Shown here: positions 9,969 to 20,963 of the stretch, in pieces
Numbering within the stretch: the first letter of the stretch is position 1
How the letters are laid out: every line of letters starts with the position of its first letter
NCBI RefSeq assembly: GCF_000429485.1
Contig: NZ_KE386907.1
Span: 195,096 to 259,095 of the forward strand
Length of the DNA stretch: 64,000 nt
Reading direction: 5' to 3'
Source: Aliagarivorans marinus DSM 23064
GTDB taxonomy: Bacteria; Pseudomonadota; Gammaproteobacteria; Enterobacterales; Celerinatantimonadaceae
Made by a program: the position numbers and the translations under genes
Notes under the pieces: model-generated
Told to the model about the DNA's origin: nothing
The model's database searches: none
The model's input: only the letters and a program-made list of their open reading frames with translations

Positions 9969-10523
9969 CTAACGCGCGTAAAAATTGCGCCAGTAGCGCT
10001 GGGCACGTTCAGGTGTCGGTTCGATGGGCGTAAGCAGGTAGGTATCGTTACTATGGTGCAGCATAAAGAAGCCATTGGCCTGGCGGATCTCGCCGCAACA
10101 CGCGCTGGACTCAGAGGCGATACGCCCCCATTGCGAATCAAAGCCCTGCTCGAAGGGCAGTAAGATCTGCACAAGCTGATCCTCACAGCTGGGGTCAAAG
10201 CCAATCTCTATCTGCCAGCCATCTATCTGACCCTGCATGTTCGGGCCGCTGAGCGCTTTCGGAGTGCGGATATCTACCACCAGCACGCTACCGAGCAACC
10301 GGTTTAGGGTATCTGCAAAGCACTGCTGAGTTTGAATGCGCGCCACCAAGCGCTGGGCATCGCCGGATTTGTCTTGGGAAGAGAGCTGGGTATGTTGAAG
10401 ATTGTCCAGCGCCAAGCGCAGCTCAAGGTATGCGCCCTCAGTACCGGTGATAGTGAGCTGATTTGCTGCATTACCCACACTGGTAACAAGCAGCAAGGAG
10501 AGAAGAAAAAGTCTTTTAGTCAT
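9969..10523 (-). CDS. Secreted protein of unknown function
   Basis: Not recognised. Residues 1-19 are a typical signal peptide (MTKRLFLLSLLLVTSVGNA, cleaved before Ala), so the 184-aa protein is periplasmic or outer-membrane associated. It has four Cys residues in the mature part (QQCFADT, DPSCEDQ, and the pair in SACCGEI), which could form two disulfides. The C-terminus is basic/aromatic (RYWRNFYAR). It lies between the lipase and hydrolase genes on the same strand, with gaps of about 90-110 bases. Confidence 0.65.
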   Translation of the reverse strand: MTKRLFLLSLLLVTSVGNAANQLTITGTEGAYLELRLALDNLQHTQLSSQDKSGDAQRLVARIQTQQCFADTLNRLLGSVLVVDIRTPKALSGPNMQGQIDGWQIEIGFDPSCEDQLVQILLPFEQGFDSQWGRIASESSACCGEIRQANGFFMLHHSNDTYLLTPIEPTPERAQRYWRNFYAR

Positions 10524-10636
10524 CGCTTAAATCCTGATTGCTGGCGAATCTTACGTGGATTTTGCGGCAAAATCACCTCCGCAGCTTGAAGGTTGGCGAA
10601 TCGCTGCAAAATCGAACGAAACCAACTCAATAACAC

Positions 10637-11389
10637 TCAAGTTGTTTCAGCCAACCAAATTTCCAGCCGCTGTTCCAGCCAGGTAGGCGCATCGAGAGGC
10701 AAATCATGCCCAGCCCATGGATGACGACACACCGACGCGCCAAGAAACTTGGCGAGTACTTCGCTGCAACGCGCAGAGACCAGTCGGTCTTGCTCGGAAC
10801 TCACCAGCAAGCAGGGACAGTGCGGCGTGTGCAATGCGCGAAGTTTGCTGGCCAGCACTACCTGCCTCAGCATGTTTATCCCAGTGAGCGGATAGCGCCG
10901 CTTTGCGTCGATAAACCCCGCTAGCGCGCGTTCCCGAGCTGACTGCGCATTACTGGTAAGCGCTAAGATCCTCCGCTCGCTGGCCTCGGTGCCCGACCAC
11001 AACAGCGGGAGTAAACGCCACCAAATCGTCCAGTTTAATCGCTGATGTGGCAATGACAGGTTGGCTACGCTGGTGTTCATCAAGGTCAAGCTAGCAATTT
11101 CATGGGGATAGCGGCGCTGCCAATCCAGCGCCAACATCGCCCCCATCGAAATTGCCACCAAATGCAAAGGCCTTGGCTTGGGTTGCTGCAAGCGCACTTG
11201 AATGCGAAAGCTTTGACAGGCGCTATAGCTGTTAAGCGGACTCGCTAAGTGATTGAGTCTGCCGTTGCCAGGCAGGTCAACACAGATCACTTGTGAGCCC
11301 GGGAAGCGCGCCGCTAGCCGCTCCGGCCAGTCCAGCCAATGCGCCTGATTACGAAAGATACCTCTGATAAGCACGATATCGGCAGTCAT
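10637..11389 (-). CDS. Alpha/beta hydrolase
   Basis: Cytoplasmic alpha/beta-fold hydrolase (250 aa). The nucleophile is probably Ser81 in AISMG, where Ala replaces the first Gly of GxSxG; Asp201 (SSEQDRLVS) and His228 (WAGHDLPLD) complete a plausible triad. The oxyanion-hole region is LIRGIFRNQAHW and the DLPGNGRL turn is conserved. It overlaps the upstream M14 peptidase gene by four bases (ATGA), so the two are translationally coupled and may act in one route. Substrate unknown. Confidence 0.8.
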   Translation of the reverse strand: MTADIVLIRGIFRNQAHWLDWPERLAARFPGSQVICVDLPGNGRLNHLASPLNSYSACQSFRIQVRLQQPKPRPLHLVAISMGAMLALDWQRRYPHEIASLTLMNTSVANLSLPHQRLNWTIWWRLLPLLWSGTEASERRILALTSNAQSARERALAGFIDAKRRYPLTGINMLRQVVLASKLRALHTPHCPCLLVSSEQDRLVSARCSEVLAKFLGASVCRHPWAGHDLPLDAPTWLEQRLEIWLAETT

Positions 11390-12390
11390 CGCTCAACCTC
11401 TCTGTACCAAAACGCCAACGCGTCACGACGCAACTGCTCGGTATTGTCACTGCTTTGCCATTGCGGGTAGCTGATCGCCGCGCGCATAAGAAAATCCATT
11501 AGCACCAAATGCCGGCGCAACACCCGCTGCACGCGGTGTGGCTTCATTGGATGATACAGCCCCAAGGAAGAAAACAGCTGCAAGGGGTTTTTCTTTAGCC
11601 ATCGCCAAGAGCCCATTTCCAGCGTTAAGGGGATGAGCGTCTTGCCCTTATCAAGGCTATCGCCATAGGCATAATCCCAGATATCGCCGTGGGTGCAGTA
11701 ATGAAGTGCTTGGGGCTCGAACAAATAAGCTTGGTGGGGATAGCTTCGAAAGAACAGCTCGCGCAACTGATACACCTGCGCCAGGTGGGGAATCGGTGTT
11801 TTTGAGCAAGCCAAGGGAAACCAGATGCGGTCGTGGGTGCCAAAGCCGCTGTGTAAGTCGAGCAGCAGCGTGCTAGGGCTGGACTCTACAACGTGTTGCA
11901 TCACGAATTCCAGCAAGTGCTGGGCCTCCGGCTCCATCGCTTGGCCTGCTGCTCCGCGATACCAAGGCAGACACGCACTGATTCGATGCCCGCCTATCAG
12001 CCACAGCGCCGAATCTGACTCAACCGGGGCATTGCGCATCAGATCCACGCCATTGCCATTGGCCCTTCGCTGCGTGTGCATACCGCTTGGATTAACCAAG
12101 GGCACGAAATAGAGGCGCAGTCGCTCTAGCTGCTCATGTAACTGGGCATCCCAGCTTAGGCGCTCCAGCAAGCTTTGCAAAAAGGCCAACACCACTTGGG
12201 TACCAATCCGCTCAACGCCGTGCACCCCGCCCACCAAGCAAAGTGCAGGCGCATCGGGGGGCGCATTTCCAAGGCGAAGGTGATAAACCGGGTAGCGCAG
12301 CTCGCCAACGCGGCACAGCACGCCCACCTGCATATGCTGGGGGTAGTCATTAATCAGCCTTTCCAAATGTTCAAGTTCTGGAAATTGCAT
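11386..12390 (-). CDS. M14-family zinc carboxypeptidase-like protein
   Basis: Zinc metallohydrolase of the M14 family. Zinc ligands are His57 and Glu60 (GGVHGVERIG) and His180 (LLDLHSGFG); the substrate-binding block VNPSGMHTQRRANGNGVDLMRN-type pattern at about 99-120 is clear, and Glu258 (TLEMGSW) fits the catalytic base. There is no signal peptide, so it is likely cytoplasmic, as for M14 enzymes that trim peptides or cell-wall fragments, or that deacylate small molecules. The stop overlaps the start of the alpha/beta hydrolase gene. Confidence 0.82.
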   Translation of the reverse strand: MQFPELEHLERLINDYPQHMQVGVLCRVGELRYPVYHLRLGNAPPDAPALCLVGGVHGVERIGTQVVLAFLQSLLERLSWDAQLHEQLERLRLYFVPLVNPSGMHTQRRANGNGVDLMRNAPVESDSALWLIGGHRISACLPWYRGAAGQAMEPEAQHLLEFVMQHVVESSPSTLLLDLHSGFGTHDRIWFPLACSKTPIPHLAQVYQLRELFFRSYPHQAYLFEPQALHYCTHGDIWDYAYGDSLDKGKTLIPLTLEMGSWRWLKKNPLQLFSSLGLYHPMKPHRVQRVLRRHLVLMDFLMRAAISYPQWQSSDNTEQLRRDALAFWYREVER

Positions 12391-12513
12391 ACTAACAACG
12401 CTGTATAGGGGTTAATTGATAGATGACATCAGAGCGAGTGCAAAGCCTTTGATTTTGCTTGCAACCTTCCCTTCAGTTACACTGTGGCTACGGTCAAACT
12501 ATAGACTAACTTG

Positions 12514-13206
12514 ATGGCAAATAACGAAAAATTAGACTTCTCTACGGTACTCGCCACTGCCGTGCATGACATGAAGAACTCACTATCGATGCTGACTCAG
12601 ACAACCGAGTCTCTAGCCCGTGAGTCTTCAGCCCTAGGCCTTAGCAACAGTGACCAGTTGTCGCGCTTGCACTACGAGGTCAATCGAGTAAACGGCAGCC
12701 TGATGCAGCTCCTTGCACTCTACCGTTACGATAAGCAGCAGATGACGCTAAGTATCGAAGAAGTACTGCTCGATGACCTGCTGGTCGACTTAGCCAGTAA
12801 CCACCAAGGACTCGTTGGCAGCTTGGGCAAAACCCTCGAGATTGACGTTGACCCCGATCTCACCTGGTACTGCGATCCGATACTACTTGAGTACCTACTT
12901 AACGATATCGTGGCAAATGGCTTACGCTATTGCCGCAATCAGATTAAGCTTTCCGCTCAGATCGTCGATAACAAGCTGAGCATCAGCGTATCTGATGATG
13001 GCGATGGCTACCCGGACTCTATCATTGAGCTGGCCAACAGCGAAGATGCAGTCACCGCGCAATTTTTGCAGAACCGAAGTGGACTAGGCTTATACTTTGC
13101 GAAAATCATCGCGTTGGCGCATACGAACAATGGGGAGCAAGGAAAGGTATCGCTGGCCAATGGTGGAGAACTTGGCGGAAGCGTGTTCTCTCTCTGCCTG
13201 CCTTAG
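12514..13206 (+). CDS. Soluble histidine-kinase-like protein
   Basis: A 230-aa protein with a dimerisation/phosphoacceptor helix (HDMKN, His18) and a GHKL ATPase domain: N box in LLNDIVANGLRY, G1 box SDDGDGYPDS, G2 box SGLGLYFAKI. There is no transmembrane segment, sensor or receiver domain, and no response regulator gene next to it. A TTG three bases upstream of the chosen ATG is also in frame. The neighbour downstream is a membrane-anchored coiled-coil protein 33 bases away, so the two are probably co-transcribed. Function unknown; kinase activity is inferred. Confidence 0.78.
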   Translation: MANNEKLDFSTVLATAVHDMKNSLSMLTQTTESLARESSALGLSNSDQLSRLHYEVNRVNGSLMQLLALYRYDKQQMTLSIEEVLLDDLLVDLASNHQGLVGSLGKTLEIDVDPDLTWYCDPILLEYLLNDIVANGLRYCRNQIKLSAQIVDNKLSISVSDDGDGYPDSIIELANSEDAVTAQFLQNRSGLGLYFAKIIALAHTNNGEQGKVSLANGGELGGSVFSLCLP

Positions 13207-13239
13207 AAATAATGGAACTACAAGGTAACGTTTAGTCTT

Positions 13240-14004
13240 ATGATAGTCACACTGATATTGCTGGGAGTTGGTGCCTTACTGTTTTTGCTTATCGGCTACA
13301 ACATGGTCCAGCAATTCAAACAACAGCAGGAAGCAGATCGCCGGCATACGCTTGCCAAATACAAGGCCATCATCACCGAAACCGAAGAGCTGCTGCTTAA
13401 CTCATCACGCATTCCTTATAGCAAAGAGCTGATCCTGATCCTTCACCGCCGTGTTCTTGATGCGCTAATGCAAATTAAGAAAACCGATCCCGGCGTAAAG
13501 GGGCTGGAGAATCGCTTGGCCGCCACCAATGGTCAGATTCAGCAGATCCAAGCTTCCAGCCAAGAGATCGACCAACGCTTTCGCGCGCCCGGTAACGACA
13601 AAGATGCTCTGCAAATGCTGCAGCTGGTGAAGAAGATCCGCGGCGTTCTGCGCGTTGAACACTCCAAAAGCAAGCTCAACGCACAAGCCTTTGTACTGGA
13701 AGATCGCCGCCTTGAGCTGATGCTACTCAAGATTAACATCGAAAACGCCCTCAATCGCGCTCAGGAAGCGATGGCACTGCGTCAGTGGGGCACCGCAAGG
13801 CAACTACTTAACAAAGGCATTGGCGTGCTCAGCAACCTCTCTGACCGCGATGCTTATCTGGAAGAGAAGCTCAATTTTATGCGCCAGCTAAACAGCGAGA
13901 TGGCAGATAAGCTTAAAAGTGTTAGTCAACAAGCGGTTGAAGAACAGGCTGAGAAGGATGCTGACGATCTGGATGTATTGTTCCAACCTAAGAAGAAATG
14001 GTAG
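13240..14004 (+). CDS. Membrane-anchored coiled-coil protein
   Basis: Residues 2-22 form one transmembrane helix (VTLILLGVGALLFLLIGYN); the rest of the 254 aa is mostly charged helix with heptad character (about 25-75, 85-150, 155-235), probably cytoplasmic since the N-terminus is short and uncharged and basic residues follow the helix. The tail is acidic then basic (KDADDLDVLFQPKKKW). Relatives in other marine gammaproteobacteria are often labelled DNA repair ATPase on weak grounds; I see no ATPase motif. It follows the kinase-like gene and ends at a bidirectional terminator. Confidence 0.65.
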   Translation: MIVTLILLGVGALLFLLIGYNMVQQFKQQQEADRRHTLAKYKAIITETEELLLNSSRIPYSKELILILHRRVLDALMQIKKTDPGVKGLENRLAATNGQIQQIQASSQEIDQRFRAPGNDKDALQMLQLVKKIRGVLRVEHSKSKLNAQAFVLEDRRLELMLLKINIENALNRAQEAMALRQWGTARQLLNKGIGVLSNLSDRDAYLEEKLNFMRQLNSEMADKLKSVSQQAVEEQAEKDADDLDVLFQPKKKW

Positions 14005-14062
14005 ATCTTGGTTAGCAACATCCCTTTTGCTATTGTCCCTGTTTAAAGGAATCACGCCCAAC

Positions 14063-14090
14063 AAAAAAGCACGCCTCGGCGTGCTTTTTT
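14063..14090. terminator. bidirectional intrinsic terminator
   Basis: A-run, GCACGC (14069-14074), loop CTCG, GCGTGC (14079-14084), T-run. It has A and T runs on both sides, so it can stop the plus-strand coiled-coil gene and the minus-strand topA. The same hairpin arms recur at 24348-24363. Confidence 0.9.
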
Positions 14091-14131
14091 AGTTCTTGTA
14101 GCCACCTACTGGAGATGGCTTATTCACCGCC

Positions 14132-16765
<2,634 letters not shown>

Positions 16766-17044
16766 GCTTTCGTATTCTTCTCCACAATTGCCCGAGCGTT
16801 GGCAGGTTTGTTGGTGGTTCTATTTTTTAAAATTGCCCGAGATTCCCTTTAGGTCAATCACTTTTTTTTACCGGTGTTCTGTTGGCTGAGATTTTAATCA
16901 CTCGACCACCCTTAGGTGACTTGCTAACATCGAAGCCGACGTAGTTAGCTTAGCTTGATAGCTAAGAACTGGATCATTCCCGGATTCCGATAAGGGAAAA
17001 ACACCGCACCATACACCGGAGTGCGCTGTTGTAAAAGGAATTTT

Positions 17045-18382
17045 ATGAAGCATTTTGAAGTAAACTTTGATGGCCTGGTCGGCCCAACCCACAATTATGC
17101 TGGTCTCTCATTTGGCAACGTCGCCTCGCAGCATAATGCCAAGCAAGTCGCCAACCCACAGCAAGCCGCCAAGCAAGGCCTCGATAAAATGAAGGCGCTG
17201 GCTGACTTAGGATTTAAGCAAGGGGTATTAGCCCCCCAGCAACGCCCAGATCTGCAGCTGTTGCGCCGTATCGGCTTTAGTGGCAGCGATGCCAAGGTTA
17301 TCAGCCAGGCAGCCTCGGCAGCCCCCGATGCGCTGCTTGCCGCCTACTCGGCCTCAAGCATGTGGACAGCCAACGCCGCCACCGTCTCTCCAAGCGCGGA
17401 TACCACCGATGGCAAAGTCCATTTCACCCCGGCAAACCTCACCAACAAACTGCATCGCTCCCTGGAGCCGCAGGTTACCGGCAATATTTTGCGCGCGGTA
17501 TTCAATGACTCGAAGTACTTTGCCCATCACCAGCACCTGCCGGAGAACGACTATTATGGCGATGAAGGCGCCGCCAACCACACCCGCTTGTGCGGGCAAT
17601 ATGGCGATGCGGGCCTAGAGCTATTTGTTTACGGGCGCTCTGCGGCCGACGCCAGCCAGCCCGCGCCCACCCGCTACCCGGCCCGGCAAACCCTGGAGGC
17701 CAGCCAAGCCATCGCTCGCCTGCATGGCCTGTCGGAAGATACCGCGCTATTCATCCAGCAAAACCCTCAGGTGATAGACAAGGGCGTGTTCCATAACGAC
17801 GTGATTGCTGTAGGTAACCGCAACGTATTGTTCTATCACCAAGAAGCGTTTCTTGACACAGAGAAGCAACTCGCGCGCATGCGCCAGGCCCTGCCGGATG
17901 TGGACCTGCACTTTATTGAAGTGCCAGCGGCTCAGGTGAGTGTTGAAGATGCGGTAACAAGCTACCTGTTCAATACCCAGTTGGTGAGCCTTGCGGATAA
18001 TAAGATGGCGCTGATTGCGCCTACCGATTGTCAGGAGAACCCCGCTGTTGCCGCCTACCTCAGCGACCTGCTAAGCCAAGACACGCCCATTCAAGATGTT
18101 CACTATATGGATGTGAAGCAGAGCATGCGCAATGGTGGGGGTCCTGCGTGTTTGCGACTGCGCGTGGCGCTAACCGATCAAGAGCTATCTGCGGTTAACC
18201 CCTACACCCTGCTGGACAACGAGCTATATACCACCCTCAATCAGTGGGTCGATAAACACTACCGTGACCGCTTGAGCTTTGACGACCTCAAAGATCCACA
18301 GTTGGTCACCGAGGTGTGTACCGCTTTGGATGAGCTCACCCGCATCCTCAATATCGGCTCGGTTTACCCCTTCCAACAGTAA
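17045..18382 (+). CDS. astB: N-succinylarginine dihydrolase
   Basis: Second enzyme of the arginine succinyltransferase (AST) pathway; converts N2-succinylarginine to succinylornithine, ammonia and CO2. The N-terminus [22 protein letters not shown] is the family signature, and the catalytic Cys is in [12 protein letters not shown] near the C-terminus. The ATG at 17045 is preferred (AAAGGA ribosome site 5 bases ahead); an in-frame ATG at 17021 is upstream. 445 aa matches E. coli. The other ast genes are not nearby. Confidence 0.96.
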   Translation: MKHFEVNFDGLVGPTHNYAGLSFGNVASQHNAKQVANPQQAAKQGLDKMKALADLGFKQGVLAPQQRPDLQLLRRIGFSGSDAKVISQAASAAPDALLAAYSASSMWTANAATVSPSADTTDGKVHFTPANLTNKLHRSLEPQVTGNILRAVFNDSKYFAHHQHLPENDYYGDEGAANHTRLCGQYGDAGLELFVYGRSAADASQPAPTRYPARQTLEASQAIARLHGLSEDTALFIQQNPQVIDKGVFHNDVIAVGNRNVLFYHQEAFLDTEKQLARMRQALPDVDLHFIEVPAAQVSVEDAVTSYLFNTQLVSLADNKMALIAPTDCQENPAVAAYLSDLLSQDTPIQDVHYMDVKQSMRNGGGPACLRLRVALTDQELSAVNPYTLLDNELYTTLNQWVDKHYRDRLSFDDLKDPQLVTEVCTALDELTRILNIGSVYPFQQ

Positions 18383-18407
18383 GCAAATCACTGAGCAGTA
18401 GCCATAA

Positions 18408-18433
18408 AAAACCCCGCGATGACGCGGGGTTTG
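18408..18433. terminator. bidirectional intrinsic terminator
   Basis: CCCCGCG (18412-18418), loop ATGA, CGCGGGG (18423-18429), flanked by AAAAA and TTTGTGTTTG. It lies between the convergent astB and nagE genes and probably serves both. Confidence 0.85.
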
Positions 18434-18452
18434 TGTTTGTAGCCTTTGGCGC

Positions 18453-19919
18453 TTAGGCATTGGCGAGTTGCTTCAGCTCATCAGCAACAAACTCGACCTC
18501 TGGCCCAATTACCACCTGTAGCGCGGTTTTGCTGGCCACAATCACACCGGGCACATGCTTTTTAAGCTCGCTTACAGCTACTCGGTCTGAATCTTTCACT
18601 TCGAGGCGCAGACGGGTGGCACAGTTATCAATCAAGGTCAGATTGTCTTTGCCACCAAGTAGTCGCAGCACCAAACCGGCGACCTCACCATGACTGCTTG
18701 CACCAGCGGCTGTACCTTGTGCAACCTCATCACTTTCGGCAGCTTCACGGCCCGGGGTTTTCAGATTAAAGGTGAGGATAAGGCCTCTGAACACGAAGTA
18801 GTACAGCACAAAGAATACAAAGCCTTGGGCAACCAACATAAGCGGCTGATTAGCCAGCGGCGTTTGCGACGATAGCACCAAGTCCACCAAGCCTGCCGAG
18901 AAGCCAAAGCCGGCAATCCACTGCATACTGGCGGCGATAAATACCGACACGCCGGTTAGCAAGGCATGCACCACGTACAAAAGCGGCGCGACAAACATAA
19001 AGGCAAACTCGAGCGGCTCGGTAACCCCGGTAAAGAACGAACAGAAGGCTGCCGCAACCATAATGGAGGCCACCTTGGCTTTGTTCTCGGGGCGAGCGGT
19101 GTGGTAAATCGCCAGTGCCGCACCCGGCAGGCCAAACATCATCACCGGGAAGAACCCTGCCATGTAACGTCCGGTCTCACCCAGAACCGCTGCGCCTGAA
19201 TCCAGCGCTTCCTGACCGGCCCAGAAGTTACCCAGATCATTAATGCCCGCCAAGTCGAACCAAAACACCGCGTTCAGTGCATGGTGCAAGCCAAGGGGGA
19301 TCAATAAGCGATTGAAGAAACCATAGATACCCGCGCCCACGTTGCCCATCTCAGTGACCTGAGTACCAAAGCCAACCAAGCCGCTAAATACCACCGGCCA
19401 TACGTACATCAGCACAAACGATAGCGCCATGGCCACCACTGAGGTAACAATCGGCACCAGGCGCTTACCACTAAAAAAGCTCAGCGCCTTGGGCAGCTCG
19501 ACTCGATAGAAGCGGTTGTAGATCTCGGCGGCAATCACCCCGCTCAGGATACCCACGAACTGGTTGTTGATTTTAGAGAAGGCCAGCTCAGAGTTGGTGG
19601 TGATTTCAACCAGCCCAATTTGGGCAACCGCGCCCGCTGAGCACAAGGTGGTGACCACCATAAAGCCGATAAAGCCTGCCAGCGCAGCCGCACCGTCTTT
19701 GTCGCGAGACATGCCGTAGGCCACGCCAATGGCGAACAACACCGACATGTTATCGATAATTGCCGCACCCGATTTAATGAAGAACGCCGCCAAGGCGTTA
19801 TTGCCGCCCCACCCTGCCGGGTCAATCCAGTAGCCAACCCCCATAAGAACAGCGGCGGCAGGCATTACCGCCACCGGTACCATTAACGCGCGACCAATTT
19901 TTTGTAAGTAGCTAAACAT
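18453..19919 (-). CDS. nagE: PTS N-acetylglucosamine transporter subunit IICB
   Basis: Membrane permease that takes up and phosphorylates N-acetylglucosamine. Residues about 1-380 are the EIIC domain with about ten helices (starts MFSYLQKIGRALMVPVAVMP); residues about 410-488 are EIIB with the phosphorylated Cys in DNCATRLRL. There is no EIIA domain, unlike E. coli NagE (IICBA), so EIIA must come from a separate protein such as Crr. ATG at 19919 is preferred: GAGGGAAC is 4-9 bases ahead; a longer frame from 19991 would run through the operator region. Divergent from nagB. Confidence 0.93.
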   Translation of the reverse strand: MFSYLQKIGRALMVPVAVMPAAAVLMGVGYWIDPAGWGGNNALAAFFIKSGAAIIDNMSVLFAIGVAYGMSRDKDGAAALAGFIGFMVVTTLCSAGAVAQIGLVEITTNSELAFSKINNQFVGILSGVIAAEIYNRFYRVELPKALSFFSGKRLVPIVTSVVAMALSFVLMYVWPVVFSGLVGFGTQVTEMGNVGAGIYGFFNRLLIPLGLHHALNAVFWFDLAGINDLGNFWAGQEALDSGAAVLGETGRYMAGFFPVMMFGLPGAALAIYHTARPENKAKVASIMVAAAFCSFFTGVTEPLEFAFMFVAPLLYVVHALLTGVSVFIAASMQWIAGFGFSAGLVDLVLSSQTPLANQPLMLVAQGFVFFVLYYFVFRGLILTFNLKTPGREAAESDEVAQGTAAGASSHGEVAGLVLRLLGGKDNLTLIDNCATRLRLEVKDSDRVAVSELKKHVPGVIVASKTALQVVIGPEVEFVADELKQLANA

Positions 19920-19981
19920 AGTTCCCTCATAATCGTTTGGTGACAGATGGTGTTTGCTCGAGCTTAGTGCTCCCTCAAACA

Positions 19982-20000
19982 TATTTCGCACAGTAAATTA
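19982..20000. promoter_or_regulatory. candidate NagC operator, nagE side
   Basis: TATTTC, 7 bases, AAATTA: an imperfect inverted repeat of the same size as the nagB-side site. On the minus strand it overlaps a possible nagE promoter (-10 CATAAT rc of 19997-20002, -35 TTAAAG 16 bases further). Resemblance to E. coli NagC boxes is from memory of the general A/T-arm pattern; not scored. Confidence 0.45.
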
Positions 20001-20019
20001 TGATTCATTTAAGGGAAAC

Positions 20020-20056
20020 TTTAAGTCGTTAAAAGTGTGACAAATGACGACTTAAA
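20020..20056. repeat. perfect 10-bp inverted repeat in the nagE-nagB control region
   Basis: TTTAAGTCGT (20020-20029) and ACGACTTAAA (20047-20056) are perfect inverted copies, 17 bases apart. The spacer holds a CRP half-site TGTGA (20036-20040). The repeat sits midway between the two operator-like sites. It could be a two-site operator or a hairpin in an RNA leader; no regulator can be named. Confidence 0.7.
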
Positions 20057-20095
20057 ATACGTAAAAGGCGGATTTCAATGATTTACAAGCGCGCT

Positions 20096-20114
20096 TATTT
20101 CTCTTCGTGAAATA
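20096..20114. promoter_or_regulatory. candidate NagC operator, nagB side
   Basis: TATTTC, 7 bases, GAAATA: perfect 6-bp arms, directly ahead of nagBAC. Centre to centre it is 114 bp from the nagE-side site, close to eleven helical turns, as in the E. coli nagE-nagB loop where two NagC sites lie a whole number of turns apart. Confidence 0.55.
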
Positions 20115-20156
20115 TTGTGCTAAGTTAATTTCAGAAACGAATAAAGGAGTAATACC

Positions 20157-20954
20157 GTGCGCCTAATCCCCCTAGATACCGCTCAACAAGTAGGCCATTG
20201 GTCGGCCCGCTATATCGTCGACAAGATCAACGCCTACGCCCCTAGCGAAGCGCGACCTTTCGTACTCGGTTGCCCTACCGGTGGCACGCCACTGGCCACT
20301 TACCGCCGCTTAATTGAGCTTCATCGCGCAGGCGAAGTGAGCTTTGAGCACGTGGTAACCTTCAATATGGACGAGTATGTCGGCATTCCTCAGGATCACC
20401 CAGAAAGCTACCACAGCTTTATGTATCAGAACTTTTTCGATCACATCGACATCCCCGCCGAGAACATCAACCTGCTCGATGGCAACGCCGAAGATCTCGA
20501 GGCCGAATGCCTGCGCTATGAGCAGAAGATAAAAGCCTACGGTGGCATCCATCTGTTTATGGGGGGCGTGGGTGTCGACGGCCACATTGCCTTCAATGAG
20601 CCAGCCTCCTCACTGTCATCCCGTACCCGGATTAAAACCCTGACCTATGACACCCGTATGGCCAACTCACGCTTTTTTAGCAACATTGAAGAAGTCCCCA
20701 AGATGGCGCTTACCGTTGGCGTAGGCACTCTACTCGATGCCGAAGAGATTATGATCCTGGCTAGTGGCCACAACAAATCACTGGCGATTCAAGCCGGTGT
20801 AGAAGGCAGCGTAAACCATTTATGGACCATTTCTGCGCTGCAGTTGCATCCTAAAAGTATGATCGTCTGCGACGAGCCATCGACCTTGGAGCTTAAAGTT
20901 AAAACTGTTAAGTACTTCAAAGACTTAGAATCTGATAATATGCGCAATCTTTAG
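20157..20954 (+). CDS. nagB: Glucosamine-6-phosphate deaminase
   Basis: Converts glucosamine-6-phosphate to fructose-6-phosphate and ammonia. Family blocks are [15 protein letters not shown] (substrate loop), [10 protein letters not shown] with the catalytic Asp, and [14 protein letters not shown] with the ring-opening His. The start is a GTG at 20157 with AAGGAGT 6 bases ahead. 265 aa is typical. The Arg/Lys tail YFKDLE ends like E. coli NagB, which is allosterically activated by GlcNAc-6-P. First gene of nagBAC. Confidence 0.97.
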   Translation: MRLIPLDTAQQVGHWSARYIVDKINAYAPSEARPFVLGCPTGGTPLATYRRLIELHRAGEVSFEHVVTFNMDEYVGIPQDHPESYHSFMYQNFFDHIDIPAENINLLDGNAEDLEAECLRYEQKIKAYGGIHLFMGGVGVDGHIAFNEPASSLSSRTRIKTLTYDTRMANSRFFSNIEEVPKMALTVGVGTLLDAEEIMILASGHNKSLAIQAGVEGSVNHLWTISALQLHPKSMIVCDEPSTLELKVKTVKYFKDLESDNMRNL

Positions 20955-20963
20955 GGGAGTAGC

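Noticed and set aside
12489-12513. TTG start of the kinase-like gene at 12511
   Set aside because: ATG at 12514 is the simpler start; neither has a strong ribosome site.
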